A stretch of DNA of 64,000 nucleotides from Winogradskyella helgolandensis (GCF_013404085.1 NZ_JABFHO010000001.1:4167501-4231500); one strand, 5' to 3'. Counted from the stretch's first letter, positions 1 to 6,824 are shown. A program made the numbers and translations. The notes: generated by a model not told the origin, from the sequence alone.

Positions 1-84
1 CTTCGGAATTTTCTCGCGTTCGTTTTTGTTTACTAAATTAGTTGCTTAAACACGCAACTAACCATACACAAACACGTCGTGCAT
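1..84 (+). repeat. Structured cassette-boundary repeat E1 (attC-like), left part cut by window edge
   Basis: First of seven related repeats. Only the right part is present: the 3' arm of hairpin A (GGAATTTTC), then hairpin B (TTAGTTGC/GCAACTAA), the outer-stem strand ATACAC and the terminal arm GTCGTGCAT at 76-84. That arm is complementary, with one mismatch, to ATGCACAAC at 751-759, the far end of the same gene unit. The C in GTC departs from the GTT seen in all other copies. Confidence 0.8.
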
Positions 85-103
85 AATTAAAAAAAAACGC
101 GAA

Positions 104-748
104 TTGAAAAAAATATTACTGTTTGGATTTATAATAGTATCTATCAATCTACACTCTCAAATAATGACTAGATACTTTATTGAAGGAGTTGAAATTGTAG
201 ATTACGTGACACTCGAAATTTGTGCTGATAGTATAAATGGAATAAACAATGTTGAATTGATTGCGAAAAAAACAACCCATAAAAATCAAGCTAATATTGA
301 CCAACTTGTAGATTACATTAAGAGTTTTGACTATCCTAAAGATGGTCCTTTAATTGGGAGATGCGGAAATCTAACCTTTTCATTTATGAATCCTGAATTT
401 GAAAACTTGAAATTAAATGAAAATGAAATAGAAGAATGCTCAAAATTTAGATTTGGGAATTATAGCTATCATCATATAAATCATCAAGACACAAAAATTA
501 AGCGGAGAAAAAAAATACAAAAAGAAAAAAGCTATAAAAGTAGACAGATTTATAGTATTAACTGGACATCGAATTCTACATATACTTTGACTTACAAAAG
601 AATGTCTGATGACAACCTAAAAAATTTAATTGGAGAAAAAATAGAGGTTGAAATTCTAAAACTTTTAGATAACGACGGATACGTTTACAGGTCGACAAGT
701 CCGAAAGGAATTGTTTACTATGGAGCGATATACAAATCAAAAAAATAA
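104..748 (+). CDS. Secreted hypothetical protein, cassette A cargo
   Basis: 214 residues, no family recognised. Residues 1-19 (MKKILLFGFIIVSINLHSQ) are a typical Flavobacteriia signal peptide with a lysine pair and a hydrophobic core, so the product is probably exported. This signal is why the TTG at 104 is taken as start; the next ATG lies inside the mature part. The rest is a mixed alpha/beta-looking protein with a very basic stretch near residues 127-150 (KIKRRKKIQKEK). It lies alone between repeats E1 and E2: its start is 20 nt after the E1 arm and its stop is 2 nt before the E2 arm, the tight packing expected of a single-gene cassette. Function unknown. Confidence 0.7.
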   Translation: MKKILLFGFIIVSINLHSQIMTRYFIEGVEIVDYVTLEICADSINGINNVELIAKKTTHKNQANIDQLVDYIKSFDYPKDGPLIGRCGNLTFSFMNPEFENLKLNENEIEECSKFRFGNYSYHHINHQDTKIKRRKKIQKEKSYKSRQIYSINWTSNSTYTLTYKRMSDDNLKNLIGEKIEVEILKLLDNDGYVYRSTSPKGIVYYGAIYKSKK

Positions 749-750
749 CT

Positions 751-890
751 ATGCACAACACCGTGTATAATTAATTGCTTTGTTCTTGCCTACTTGAGAA
801 TATTCCTGCGGAATATTCTCAGGTCCGTAAATGTTTATTAACTTAGTTGCTTAACCACGCAACTAACCATACACAATCACGTTAGCATAC
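751..890 (+). repeat. Structured cassette-boundary repeat E2 (attC-like)
   Basis: Full 140 bp copy. Order: left arm ATGCACAAC; outer-stem strand GTGTAT; hairpin A with arms GAGAATATTCC/GGAATATTCTC and a 3 nt loop; hairpin B TTAGTTGC/GCAACTAA; outer-stem partner ATACAC; right arm GTTAGCATAC (881-890). The left arm matches the start of the preceding gene unit. The right arm matches the end of the following one (GTATGCTAAC, 1698-1707). Confidence 0.85.
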
Positions 891-915
891 ATTTAAACCA
901 CTCATAATCTGACAA

Positions 916-1692
916 ATGCAAATACTTCTTTTTCTATTAATCTTTATAATTGGATTAGGTTCACTAATTACATCTTTCGTCGCTATTATTCAAATTTTGA
1001 GTAATGATTTTAAAGAATCGAAAATTCAATGGATTTTGATTTCAATGATTGCTTTTATTGGACCAATATTATGGTTAACAAAAGGTCGTAAACTAATAAT
1101 TAAAAATGGACAATCCCTAAGAAATGAAAATACCGAAAAAATAAGCCTGTCTGAACATTACACTCAGCTGATAAAGAATATTGGAACACCATTAAAAATC
1201 TTGACTTTAATAGCGTTAGCTCTTATTCTTTATGGATATTTAGCCAGAGCGTTAAACATCTACTTCTTTTGGGAAAGTAAATCCATCGGATTTGGATTAT
1301 TACTATTTGCAATTGCGAAATTCATACTTGATGACATAAATGCCAGACGAGAAAATAAAATGCACCGAATTGTTTTCTATATAGTATTCGGAATTTTATG
1401 TTTAACCATTTTTATAAAAGGTTTAATCGCGATAATTATCCCAAATTCCAGAGCATATAGTTCAGCTACTGAGCTTTTAAAAACTGATTCTGAATTAATA
1501 GCCGAAGTTGGAGAAATTACTTCTTTCTCTTATCTGCCTTCTGGGAGTATGGGAACTCATAAAGACAAATATGGAACAACTGGTAATGCAAATTTGACAT
1601 TAATAGTAAAAGGAAATAAAAAATACATTGAGAAGAATGTAGTCTTGGTAAAAGAATTAGAAGAAGATTGGAAAATAATATCTCTGAAATAA
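916..1692 (+). CDS. Membrane protein with a C-terminal Coa1-like region, cassette B cargo
   Basis: 258 residues. Hydrophobic segments lie near residues 1-28, 36-55, 92-112, 120-140 and 150-175. The first two, with WILISMIAFIGPILWL between them, resemble the PLDc_N-type two-helix module. The last ~75 residues (from about SATELLKTDSELIAEVGEIT) form a soluble domain resembling the Coa1/Tim21-like fold seen at the end of many small bacterial membrane proteins; that assignment is by pattern only. The gene sits alone between E2 and E3, with the start 26 nt after the E2 arm and the stop a few nt before the E3 arm. Role unknown; probably an inner-membrane protein. Confidence 0.75.
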   Translation: MQILLFLLIFIIGLGSLITSFVAIIQILSNDFKESKIQWILISMIAFIGPILWLTKGRKLIIKNGQSLRNENTEKISLSEHYTQLIKNIGTPLKILTLIALALILYGYLARALNIYFFWESKSIGFGLLLFAIAKFILDDINARRENKMHRIVFYIVFGILCLTIFIKGLIAIIIPNSRAYSSATELLKTDSELIAEVGEITSFSYLPSGSMGTHKDKYGTTGNANLTLIVKGNKKYIEKNVVLVKELEEDWKIISLK

Positions 1693-1697
1693 AAAAC

Positions 1698-1837
1698 GTA
1701 TGCTAACAACGTGTATAATTAATTGCTTTGGCAAGTGCTTATTTGGAAAATTCCTTCGGAATTTTCTCGCGTTCGTTTTTGTTTACTAAATTAGTTGCTT
1801 AAACACGCAACTAACCATACACAACAAAGTTGGCATT
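1698..1837 (+). repeat. Structured cassette-boundary repeat E3 (attC-like)
   Basis: 140 bp copy. Left arm GTATGCTAAC (1698-1707) is the exact reverse complement of the arm that opens the same unit (GTTAGCATAC, 881-890). Outer stem GTGTAT/ATACAC, hairpin A GAAAATTCC/GGAATTTTC, hairpin B TTAGTTGC/GCAACTAA. Right arm GTTGGCATT (1829-1837) opens the next unit. Confidence 0.85.
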
Positions 1838-1848
1838 AATTTGAGCGA

Positions 1849-2511
1849 ATGAACTTTTTAAGAAAAATCAGAGACATATTTGAAAGAAAAGTTTTTCTAA
1901 ATGAATTCTATGAAGACGTTCAAAATTTAGATGAAGTTTTACTTGAAAAGCGAATTGAAATTTTAAGAGATATTGCAAATCCTAAATTTGAAAAAATTGG
2001 TTTAAAAAACTGGAATGGAAAATATTTATGGTTTAGTGATTTTAACAAAGAAGGAATTAAGCACGTAGTTGAATACAATGTTTTGAAAGGATTTTCTGGT
2101 GCATTTACATTTGGAAATTGTTTCGATTTTGTTCCAACATTTTCTGGAAAAAAATTAATAAATCATAGAACTGAAAAGTCAACGAAAATTATTTATTTAA
2201 AAAAAACTGAAAGTTGGCAGAAAAGTATTGAAACTCAAAGACACATAAATCCTGATAAGGTTAGTACAATAAACGAGAAAAAGTTTAGAGAAAGTTTGGA
2301 AAAAGTGTTGAATAGAAACTTAATCAAAATTGAGAATTGGTTTAAAGAAAATGAAACAATTGAAAAAAATATTTATTCTTTAAAAAAAGATGCAGAAAAT
2401 CCGCCTTTTGAAATTGGAACAAGAATAATATCATTTGAATATATTTTAGCTTTTTTAAATAGAGAAAAATCTGAATTTAAAACCGCTGAATTTTGGTTAA
2501 ATGAGCATTAA
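1849..2511 (+). CDS. Hypothetical protein, cassette C cargo, possibly shortened by an in-frame stop
   Basis: 220 residues, soluble, charged, no family recognised with confidence. The central part (WNGKYLWFSDF to HRTEKSTKIIYL) has the look of small uncharacterised DUF4304-type proteins, but this is only a resemblance. The start is 11 nt after the E3 arm. After the TAA at 2509-2511 the same reading frame stays open for 19 further sense codons to a second TAA at 2569-2571 that touches the E4 arm. Since the other cassettes end within a few nt of the repeat, the longer frame may be ancestral and the first stop a nonsense mutation. Confidence 0.65.
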   Translation: MNFLRKIRDIFERKVFLNEFYEDVQNLDEVLLEKRIEILRDIANPKFEKIGLKNWNGKYLWFSDFNKEGIKHVVEYNVLKGFSGAFTFGNCFDFVPTFSGKKLINHRTEKSTKIIYLKKTESWQKSIETQRHINPDKVSTINEKKFRESLEKVLNRNLIKIENWFKENETIEKNIYSLKKDAENPPFEIGTRIISFEYILAFLNREKSEFKTAEFWLNEH

Positions 2512-2569
2512 AAAAAAGAAATAAATTCAGAATCAGAAATTGAAATTCTGAAGAAAAAAATAAAAAACT

Positions 2570-2707
2570 AATGCCAACACCATATATAATTTATTGCTGG
2601 CTTCTAACCTACTTGCGAAAATCCTCGCGGATTTTCTTTGTCGGTAATTATTTACTAAATTAGTTGCTTAAAACACGCAACAAACCATATATAAACACGT
2701 TGGCAAC
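2570..2707 (+). repeat. Structured cassette-boundary repeat E4 (attC-like), diverged copy
   Basis: 138 bp copy of the family with changed but still paired stems. The outer stem is ATATAT/ATATAT instead of GTGTAT/ATACAC. Hairpin A is GAAAATCC/GGATTTTC with loop TCGC. Hairpin B is TTAGTTGC/GCAACAAA with one mismatch. Left arm AATGCCAAC pairs with GTTGGCATT at 1829-1837; right arm GTTGGCAAC (2699-2707) opens the next unit. Confidence 0.85.
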
Positions 2708-2726
2708 AAGCTGAAAAAAATCCCGA

Positions 2727-3254
2727 ATGAATCAAAATCTGGAACAAATATTTGAATTAGAAACTGCCGAAAAATATAACGAGGCATATTCTGAATATCA
2801 AAAACTGATTTCGGAAAATAATCCGGAATTTGAAACGTGGAAATATTATTTCTTCTTTTTGTGGTCTATGCTTGAAGATGTTAATGGACAATTTAAGAAA
2901 GATATTGATTTACGAACTGAATTGGAATCTGAATTAAAAAATGGACTGAATAAATACTCGGAATTGGCTGAATTCAATTTTATTGCTGGATATACAATTT
3001 CAATTTTTCCTTACGAGTTTGGAGATTACGAGGAATTGGAAATTAAAGGGAAAGAAATGCTGAAAAAAGCGTTTGAATTGGAACAATCTAATCCGATTTA
3101 CAAAATGGTTTATTTAGGCTCAAAAAGTCTGAATGAAAAAGAGCAAAGTTTATATAAAAAGGCTTGTGCTGAATCAAAACTGATTTTAAAAACAAAATAT
3201 AACGGAAAAGGATTATTGAACGAATATTATAATCAAGTATTTAATCGTGAATAA
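2727..3254 (+). CDS. TPR-like helical protein, cassette D cargo
   Basis: 175 residues, acidic, no signal peptide or membrane segment. The pattern is alpha-helical with tetratricopeptide-like pairs: residues ~5-30 (AEKYNEAYSEYQKLISENN) and ~105-130 (EMLKKAFELEQSNPIYKMVYL). It is probably a protein-protein interaction module; no catalytic motif is visible. It lies alone between E4 and E5. Its leader, 23 bp starting with GTTGGCAACAAGCTG, is identical to that of the gene at 6020, although the two proteins are unrelated. Function unknown. Confidence 0.7.
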   Translation: MNQNLEQIFELETAEKYNEAYSEYQKLISENNPEFETWKYYFFFLWSMLEDVNGQFKKDIDLRTELESELKNGLNKYSELAEFNFIAGYTISIFPYEFGDYEELEIKGKEMLKKAFELEQSNPIYKMVYLGSKSLNEKEQSLYKKACAESKLILKTKYNGKGLLNEYYNQVFNRE

Positions 3255-3262
3255 AAAAGCCA

Positions 3263-3402
3263 GTTGCCAACACCGTGTATAATTAATTGCTTTGGCAAGT
3301 GCTTATTTGGAAAATTCCTTCGGAATTTTCTCTGGCAAGTTTTTGTTTACTAAATTAGTTGCTTAAACACGCAACTAACCATACACAACAACGTTGTACC
3401 CA
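3263..3402 (+). repeat. Structured cassette-boundary repeat E5 (attC-like)
   Basis: 140 bp copy. Left arm GTTGCCAAC (3263-3271) is the reverse complement of GTTGGCAAC at 2699-2707. Outer stem GTGTAT/ATACAC, hairpin A GAAAATTCC/GGAATTTTC, hairpin B TTAGTTGC/GCAACTAA. Right arm GTTGTACCCA (3393-3402) opens the large four-gene unit and pairs with TGGGTACAAC at 5872-5881. Confidence 0.85.
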
Positions 3403-3486
3403 ATTAACCCAAACCACAAATTCCCTACTCAAATTGAGCTAAATACTTTGAAATTCAAAAATATAAGTTAAAATATTTTTTTGTTT

Positions 3487-3507
3487 CTAATCGTTTGATT
3501 AGTTTTG
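3487..3507 (+). promoter_or_regulatory. TetR operator overlapping a Bacteroidota-type promoter
   Basis: CTAATC-GTTT-GATTAG (3487-3502) is a perfect 6 bp inverted repeat. Its right edge overlaps TAGTTTTG (3500-3507), which fits the Bacteroidota -7 element TAnnTTTG. A possible -33 TTG lies at 3481-3483, with slightly short spacing. The same palindrome recurs at 4107-4122. The placement predicts that the adjacent TetR protein represses its own promoter. Confidence 0.7.
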
Positions 3508-3524
3508 CAAAGTAATTTAGTTTT

Positions 3525-4088
3525 ATGCCTAGAGAAAAGAAATATAAGGAAGCTGAAGTAATAGAAAAGGCAATGGGTCTGTTCTGGAAAAACGGCTATA
3601 GAAATACATCATTAAGGATGCTATCTAAAGAAATGGGTATCAATCAATTTTCTATAAACGCTAGTTTTGGAAATAAACAAAAGCTTTTTCTAGAAAGCTT
3701 AAAATTGTATAGAAGCAAGTTGCAAAAGTTAATCAATGTATTTGAAAACTCTTCAAACGGCATTGAGAGTATTAAACACTTCTTCTATCAGTTTGCTGAA
3801 TTTGCTGACCAAAACAACTCAAAAAAAGGATGTTTAATGGTTAATACTATGTCAGAATTTGGTTTAGATGTAGATAAAAAAGTAGGTGTCATTATTTCAA
3901 ATTATGAGGAGCAATTAAGAACCTTGTTTAAACACAATCTGGAGTTAAATAGCACAAAGGACAACCAAACTATAGAAAGACACATAAATTATCTTGTTCT
4001 AGCATTAAGTGGTTTGGCTTTAGCAACAAAAATTCAAAATGAAATTACCATTAACGACTATATAGAAACCACATTTCAGCACTTATAA
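3525..4088 (+). CDS. TetR/AcrR family transcriptional regulator
   Basis: 187 residues. The N-terminal HTH spans about residues 8-55, with the TetR hallmark ...NGYRNTSLRMLSKEMGINQFSINASFGNKQKLFLESL, where an Asn-Ala pair replaces the more common Tyr-Asn/Tyr-His of helix 3. The rest is the ligand-binding helical domain. First gene of the four-gene unit between E5 and E6, with its own promoter and operator at 3487-3507. A second copy of the operator lies between it and the hydrolase gene, so it probably represses both itself and the downstream genes until an unknown small ligand binds. Confidence 0.88.
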   Translation: MPREKKYKEAEVIEKAMGLFWKNGYRNTSLRMLSKEMGINQFSINASFGNKQKLFLESLKLYRSKLQKLINVFENSSNGIESIKHFFYQFAEFADQNNSKKGCLMVNTMSEFGLDVDKKVGVIISNYEEQLRTLFKHNLELNSTKDNQTIERHINYLVLALSGLALATKIQNEITINDYIETTFQHL

Positions 4089-4106
4089 TATTTTTTTACC
4101 ATAAAA

Positions 4107-4122
4107 CTAATCAAATGATTAG
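4107..4122 (+). promoter_or_regulatory. Second TetR operator copy
   Basis: CTAATC-AAAT-GATTAG, the same inverted repeat as at 3487-3502 with a different 4 nt centre. It sits in the tetR-hydrolase gap, 22 nt before the hydrolase ATG at 4145. An upstream ATG at 4115 lies inside the palindrome, which argues against using it as the start. Confidence 0.7.
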
Positions 4123-4144
4123 AAATAAATTTAACAAAATACAA

Positions 4145-5128
4145 ATGAAAACAAAAAACACATTCAGAAAAACAATAGTACTAACCTTAATACTCGCACT
4201 AAGTATGGCTAATACTTCTCAAGCTCAAGAAATCTATAATAAAGATGAAACAAATCAAAAACAAAGACCATTTATAGTAGATAAAAAGGAATATCCTTTT
4301 AAAAGTAATTGGTTCACTAAAGACGAAATATCAATGCATTATATTGATGAAGGCGAAGGAATCCCGATTGTATTAACACATGGAAATCCTGATTGGTCAT
4401 TCTTAAATAGAAACATCATTAAAGAACTTTCAGGCGAAGCAAGAGTTATAGCTTATGATTTACCAGGATTTGGTTTTTCTGACACGCCAAAGGATTATGG
4501 TTTTACACCACAAGAACACGTTGAATGGATTAGTGCATTACTTTTTGAACATTTAAAATTAGAGAAATTCATAATTGTGGTTCAAGATTGGGGTGGACCA
4601 ACGGGTTTATCAGTAGCTACAAGTCATCCAGATAAAGTTTTAGGAGTTGTTATTAGTAATACTTGGGCTTGGAAACCAGAAGGGAAAGTGTTTGAATTGT
4701 CAATGATGATGAGATCTTCTGAAATGGAATCCAAAGTTATGGAAGAAAACTTTTTTGTAACAGGGATTATGCGAGGTTCTATCAAAAAGGAATCTAGCAG
4801 TAACAAAGCAATTATGGATGCCTATGAAATGCCATTCCCAACAAAGGAATCTAGAAAAGGTACAGCAGTTTTTCCACAACAGATTACATTGGCATCGGAT
4901 TGGCTAGGAGAATTAGAAAGCAAATTATCTACGCTACAGGAGAAGCCAGTAGAGCTTATTTTTGGATTAAAAGATGATGCCCTCGCTTCGCAAGATATTC
5001 AAGATAAATGGCGTTCGTATTTCCCGAAAGCACCTGTACAATTGTTGCCTGATGCTGGCCATTTTACACAAGAAGATAGTCCAGAGAGTTATGTGTTTTC
5101 ACTAAGACGACTGCTTAAGAATTTATAA
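4145..5128 (+). CDS. Exported alpha/beta hydrolase, haloalkane dehalogenase/epoxide hydrolase type
   Basis: 327 residues from the ATG at 4145, chosen because it directly precedes the signal peptide (MKTKNTFRKTIVLTLILALS ending ...TSQAQ). Motifs in order: oxyanion HGNPDWS (about 79-85), nucleophile elbow VVQDWGG with Asp (about 148), acid region FGLKDDAL, and catalytic His in PDAGHFTQ (about 306). An Asp nucleophile followed by Trp, together with HGNP, is characteristic of haloalkane dehalogenases and fits epoxide hydrolases less well; the substrate cannot be read from sequence. It acts in the periplasm or outside the cell. Controlled by the adjacent TetR operator and followed at 7 nt by the TfoX-like gene. 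Confidence 0.85.
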   Translation: MKTKNTFRKTIVLTLILALSMANTSQAQEIYNKDETNQKQRPFIVDKKEYPFKSNWFTKDEISMHYIDEGEGIPIVLTHGNPDWSFLNRNIIKELSGEARVIAYDLPGFGFSDTPKDYGFTPQEHVEWISALLFEHLKLEKFIIVVQDWGGPTGLSVATSHPDKVLGVVISNTWAWKPEGKVFELSMMMRSSEMESKVMEENFFVTGIMRGSIKKESSSNKAIMDAYEMPFPTKESRKGTAVFPQQITLASDWLGELESKLSTLQEKPVELIFGLKDDALASQDIQDKWRSYFPKAPVQLLPDAGHFTQEDSPESYVFSLRRLLKNL

Positions 5129-5135
5129 CAAAAAA

Positions 5136-5465
5136 ATGGAACCTTCAACAGATTTTAAAGATTTTATTTTTGACCAATTACAAAGTTGGAGAAGAGTACG
5201 AATCAAAAGAATGTTTGGTTGTGTTGGTTTGTATGCAGACGATTTAATGTTTGGAATTATAGCCAAAGAAGTCATTTTTTTTAAAGTAGATAAAAGTAAT
5301 ATTTCTAATTATTTAGAAGCTGATTCTCAACCTTTAAAGTTATTCAAAAATGAAAGTAAAGTTCTGTCATTTTATGAAGTTCCTATTGAAGTTTTAGAAG
5401 ATGCTAATCAATTTGTCCTTTGGGCAGAAGAATCATTAAATATTCAAAAAAATAAATCAAAATGA
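5136..5465 (+). CDS. TfoX N-terminal domain protein
   Basis: 109 residues. It consists of a TfoX_N domain: the core RMFGCVGLYADDLMFGIIAKEVIFFKVD (residues ~23-50) is the family signature. Stand-alone TfoX_N proteins are common in small regulated operons and their biochemical role is unclear. The C-terminal TfoX half known from competence regulators is missing, so a competence role should not be assumed. It lies 7 nt after the hydrolase gene and overlaps the next gene by 4 nt (ATGA), consistent with cotranslation in the TetR-controlled unit. Confidence 0.85.
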   Translation: MEPSTDFKDFIFDQLQSWRRVRIKRMFGCVGLYADDLMFGIIAKEVIFFKVDKSNISNYLEADSQPLKLFKNESKVLSFYEVPIEVLEDANQFVLWAEESLNIQKNKSK

Positions 5466-5866
5466 AAAAATCAACAAACATATTTAACAAAATAGTATTA
5501 ATAGCTGGTATTTTAAATTTTCCAATTGGACTTGGAACTGTGTATCAAGCAGTTTCAACAAAAACAGGTGAAGATTTAATTCACAGTGCAGTAGTTGGCT
5601 TATTTATAATGTTCGCAGGAGCAGCAATAATTTGGGCTACTAAAAAACTAAACACAAGAGCTTCGCTAATTGTTTGGAATGGTTTAGTTCGCTTAATTAA
5701 CGTGTTTATTGTAGCCTATGCAGCTTTGGGTGATGGAGTTTCGCAAATGACATTAACCATAACAGGAATGGATTTAATGCTAGCTATAATCTTTACGATA
5801 GGAACGGTAAAAGTTACTGAAATTCCATTTTCAAAATTAATAGTAGGAAAAACAAATAATTTATAA
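5462..5866 (+). CDS. Small four-helix membrane protein
   Basis: 134 residues with four predicted membrane segments, about residues 8-28, 40-60, 66-90 and 98-118. No charged catalytic motif is visible and no family is recognised. The start codon overlaps the TfoX stop (ATGA at 5462-5465). It is the last gene of the four-gene unit: its stop lies 5 nt before the E6 arm, so the whole operon is closed exactly by the repeat. The link to an exported hydrolase and a TetR repressor suggests a role in uptake of or response to the same compound, but this is inference. Confidence 0.75.
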   Translation: MKKSTNIFNKIVLIAGILNFPIGLGTVYQAVSTKTGEDLIHSAVVGLFIMFAGAAIIWATKKLNTRASLIVWNGLVRLINVFIVAYAALGDGVSQMTLTITGMDLMLAIIFTIGTVKVTEIPFSKLIVGKTNNL

Positions 5867-5871
5867 TTAAC

Positions 5872-6007
5872 TGGGTACAACAACGTATATAATTAATGGC
5901 TAGTTTTAGCTTGCTTACGAAAATCTTTGCAGATTTTCTATTCGGTTTTTATTTGCTAAATTACGTGCTAAACCACGCCACTAATCATATACAAACACGT
6001 TGGCAAC
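5872..6007 (+). repeat. Structured cassette-boundary repeat E6 (attC-like), most diverged full copy
   Basis: 136 bp copy. Left arm TGGGTACAAC is the exact complement of the arm at 3393-3402. The outer stem is GTATAT/ATATAC, a third base-paired version. Hairpin A is GAAAATCT/AGATTTTC with loop TTGC. Hairpin B is altered (around TTACGTGC and GCCACTAA) and pairs less well. Right arm GTTGGCAAC (5999-6007). Confidence 0.85.
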
Positions 6008-6019
6008 AAGCTGAAAAAA

Positions 6020-6709
6020 ATGACGATAAACATCAAAAAAACTCTTGAAATTGGAAAAGTCCGAGAACTTTTAAATGAAAACGAGACTTTATTGTTTGTT
6101 GTGACTGATGAGAAATTAACTAGAAGTTATGTATTAGAATTACAAAAAGAATTGCCTAATTATGTCGTGACTCGAATTGAATGGCTGAATAAACTGAATA
6201 TTGTTCCAAGTATATCAACAAAAGTAGTTTTGGAAAATATACTTGAATTTCATAATTGTATTGAATTGTTTGATAAAACAGCTCATTCTCTAATGAATGA
6301 AATGGCTGAAACGTTCGATATTAATCTGAATAACTCTAATGAGATTTACGAATTAAAAACCAAAAGAAGCGAAAATCAAAGAGGAGAAATAAATAATGAA
6401 TGGAAATATCATTTTCACGGAAAAGGTTGCTCATTTACAAATACAAATACCGAACAATTTTTAGATGTTCAAATTAACAACGGAATTGAATTTGGAGAAT
6501 TAGATACTTATTATTTAATGAAATTTATTCAAACAACGGAATCTCTGAAAAAAGCAAGTCAAATTTTAAACAATAAGACTGAAAATATGCGCAAAGTAAT
6601 CGAGACATTATGGAGTTCTGATTATCTAATAGAATTACCAGATGGAATAAATAATGAATTAATATTAAACCGGAACAAAAAGCCAATTGCCAACACCGTG
6701 TATAATTAA
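6020..6709 (+). CDS. Hypothetical protein, cassette F cargo (HGxGCxF-type, possibly DUF6896-like)
   Basis: 229 residues, soluble. Residues ~125-165 contain WKYHFHGKGCSFTN followed by a region ending FGELDTYYLMKF. This resembles the small W-x-Y-x-F-H-G-x-G-C-x-F domain of uncharacterised DUF6896-type proteins often found near toxin/immunity genes; the match is by eye only. The start is 12 nt after the E6 arm. The reading frame runs into repeat E7 and takes its TAA (6707-6709) from within the repeat, so the last residues (ANTVYN) are encoded by repeat DNA. Its 23 bp leader is identical to that of the gene at 2727. Confidence 0.65.
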   Translation: MTINIKKTLEIGKVRELLNENETLLFVVTDEKLTRSYVLELQKELPNYVVTRIEWLNKLNIVPSISTKVVLENILEFHNCIELFDKTAHSLMNEMAETFDINLNNSNEIYELKTKRSENQRGEINNEWKYHFHGKGCSFTNTNTEQFLDVQINNGIEFGELDTYYLMKFIQTTESLKKASQILNNKTENMRKVIETLWSSDYLIELPDGINNELILNRNKKPIANTVYN

Positions 6710-6824
6710 TTGCTTTGTTCTTCTCTACTTGCGAATATTCCTGCGGAATATTCACGGGTTCGTAAATGTTTACTAACTTAGTTGCTTAACCACGCAACTA
6801 ACCATACACAATCACGTTGGCAAC
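6686..6824 (+). repeat. Structured cassette-boundary repeat E7 (attC-like)
   Basis: 139 bp copy. Left arm ATTGCCAAC pairs with GTTGGCAAC at 5999-6007, with one end mismatch. Outer stem GTGTAT/ATACAC, hairpin A GAATATTCC/GGAATATTC (same subtype as E2), hairpin B TTAGTTGC/GCAACTAA. Right arm GTTGGCAAC (6816-6824) opens a further unit whose closing partner is not found before the integrative element; a degraded repeat lies beyond that element at 12374. Confidence 0.85.

Noticed and set aside
1..6824. The structured repeats as a CRISPR array
   Set aside because: Spacers would be genes of 0.5-2.5 kb and the repeats are ~137 bp with nested hairpins; no cas genes.
751..6824. The structured repeats as ordinary terminators or MITEs
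   Set aside because: No T tract follows the hairpins, and no target-site duplications flank each copy. The terminal arms pair across each gene unit, which neither explanation predicts.
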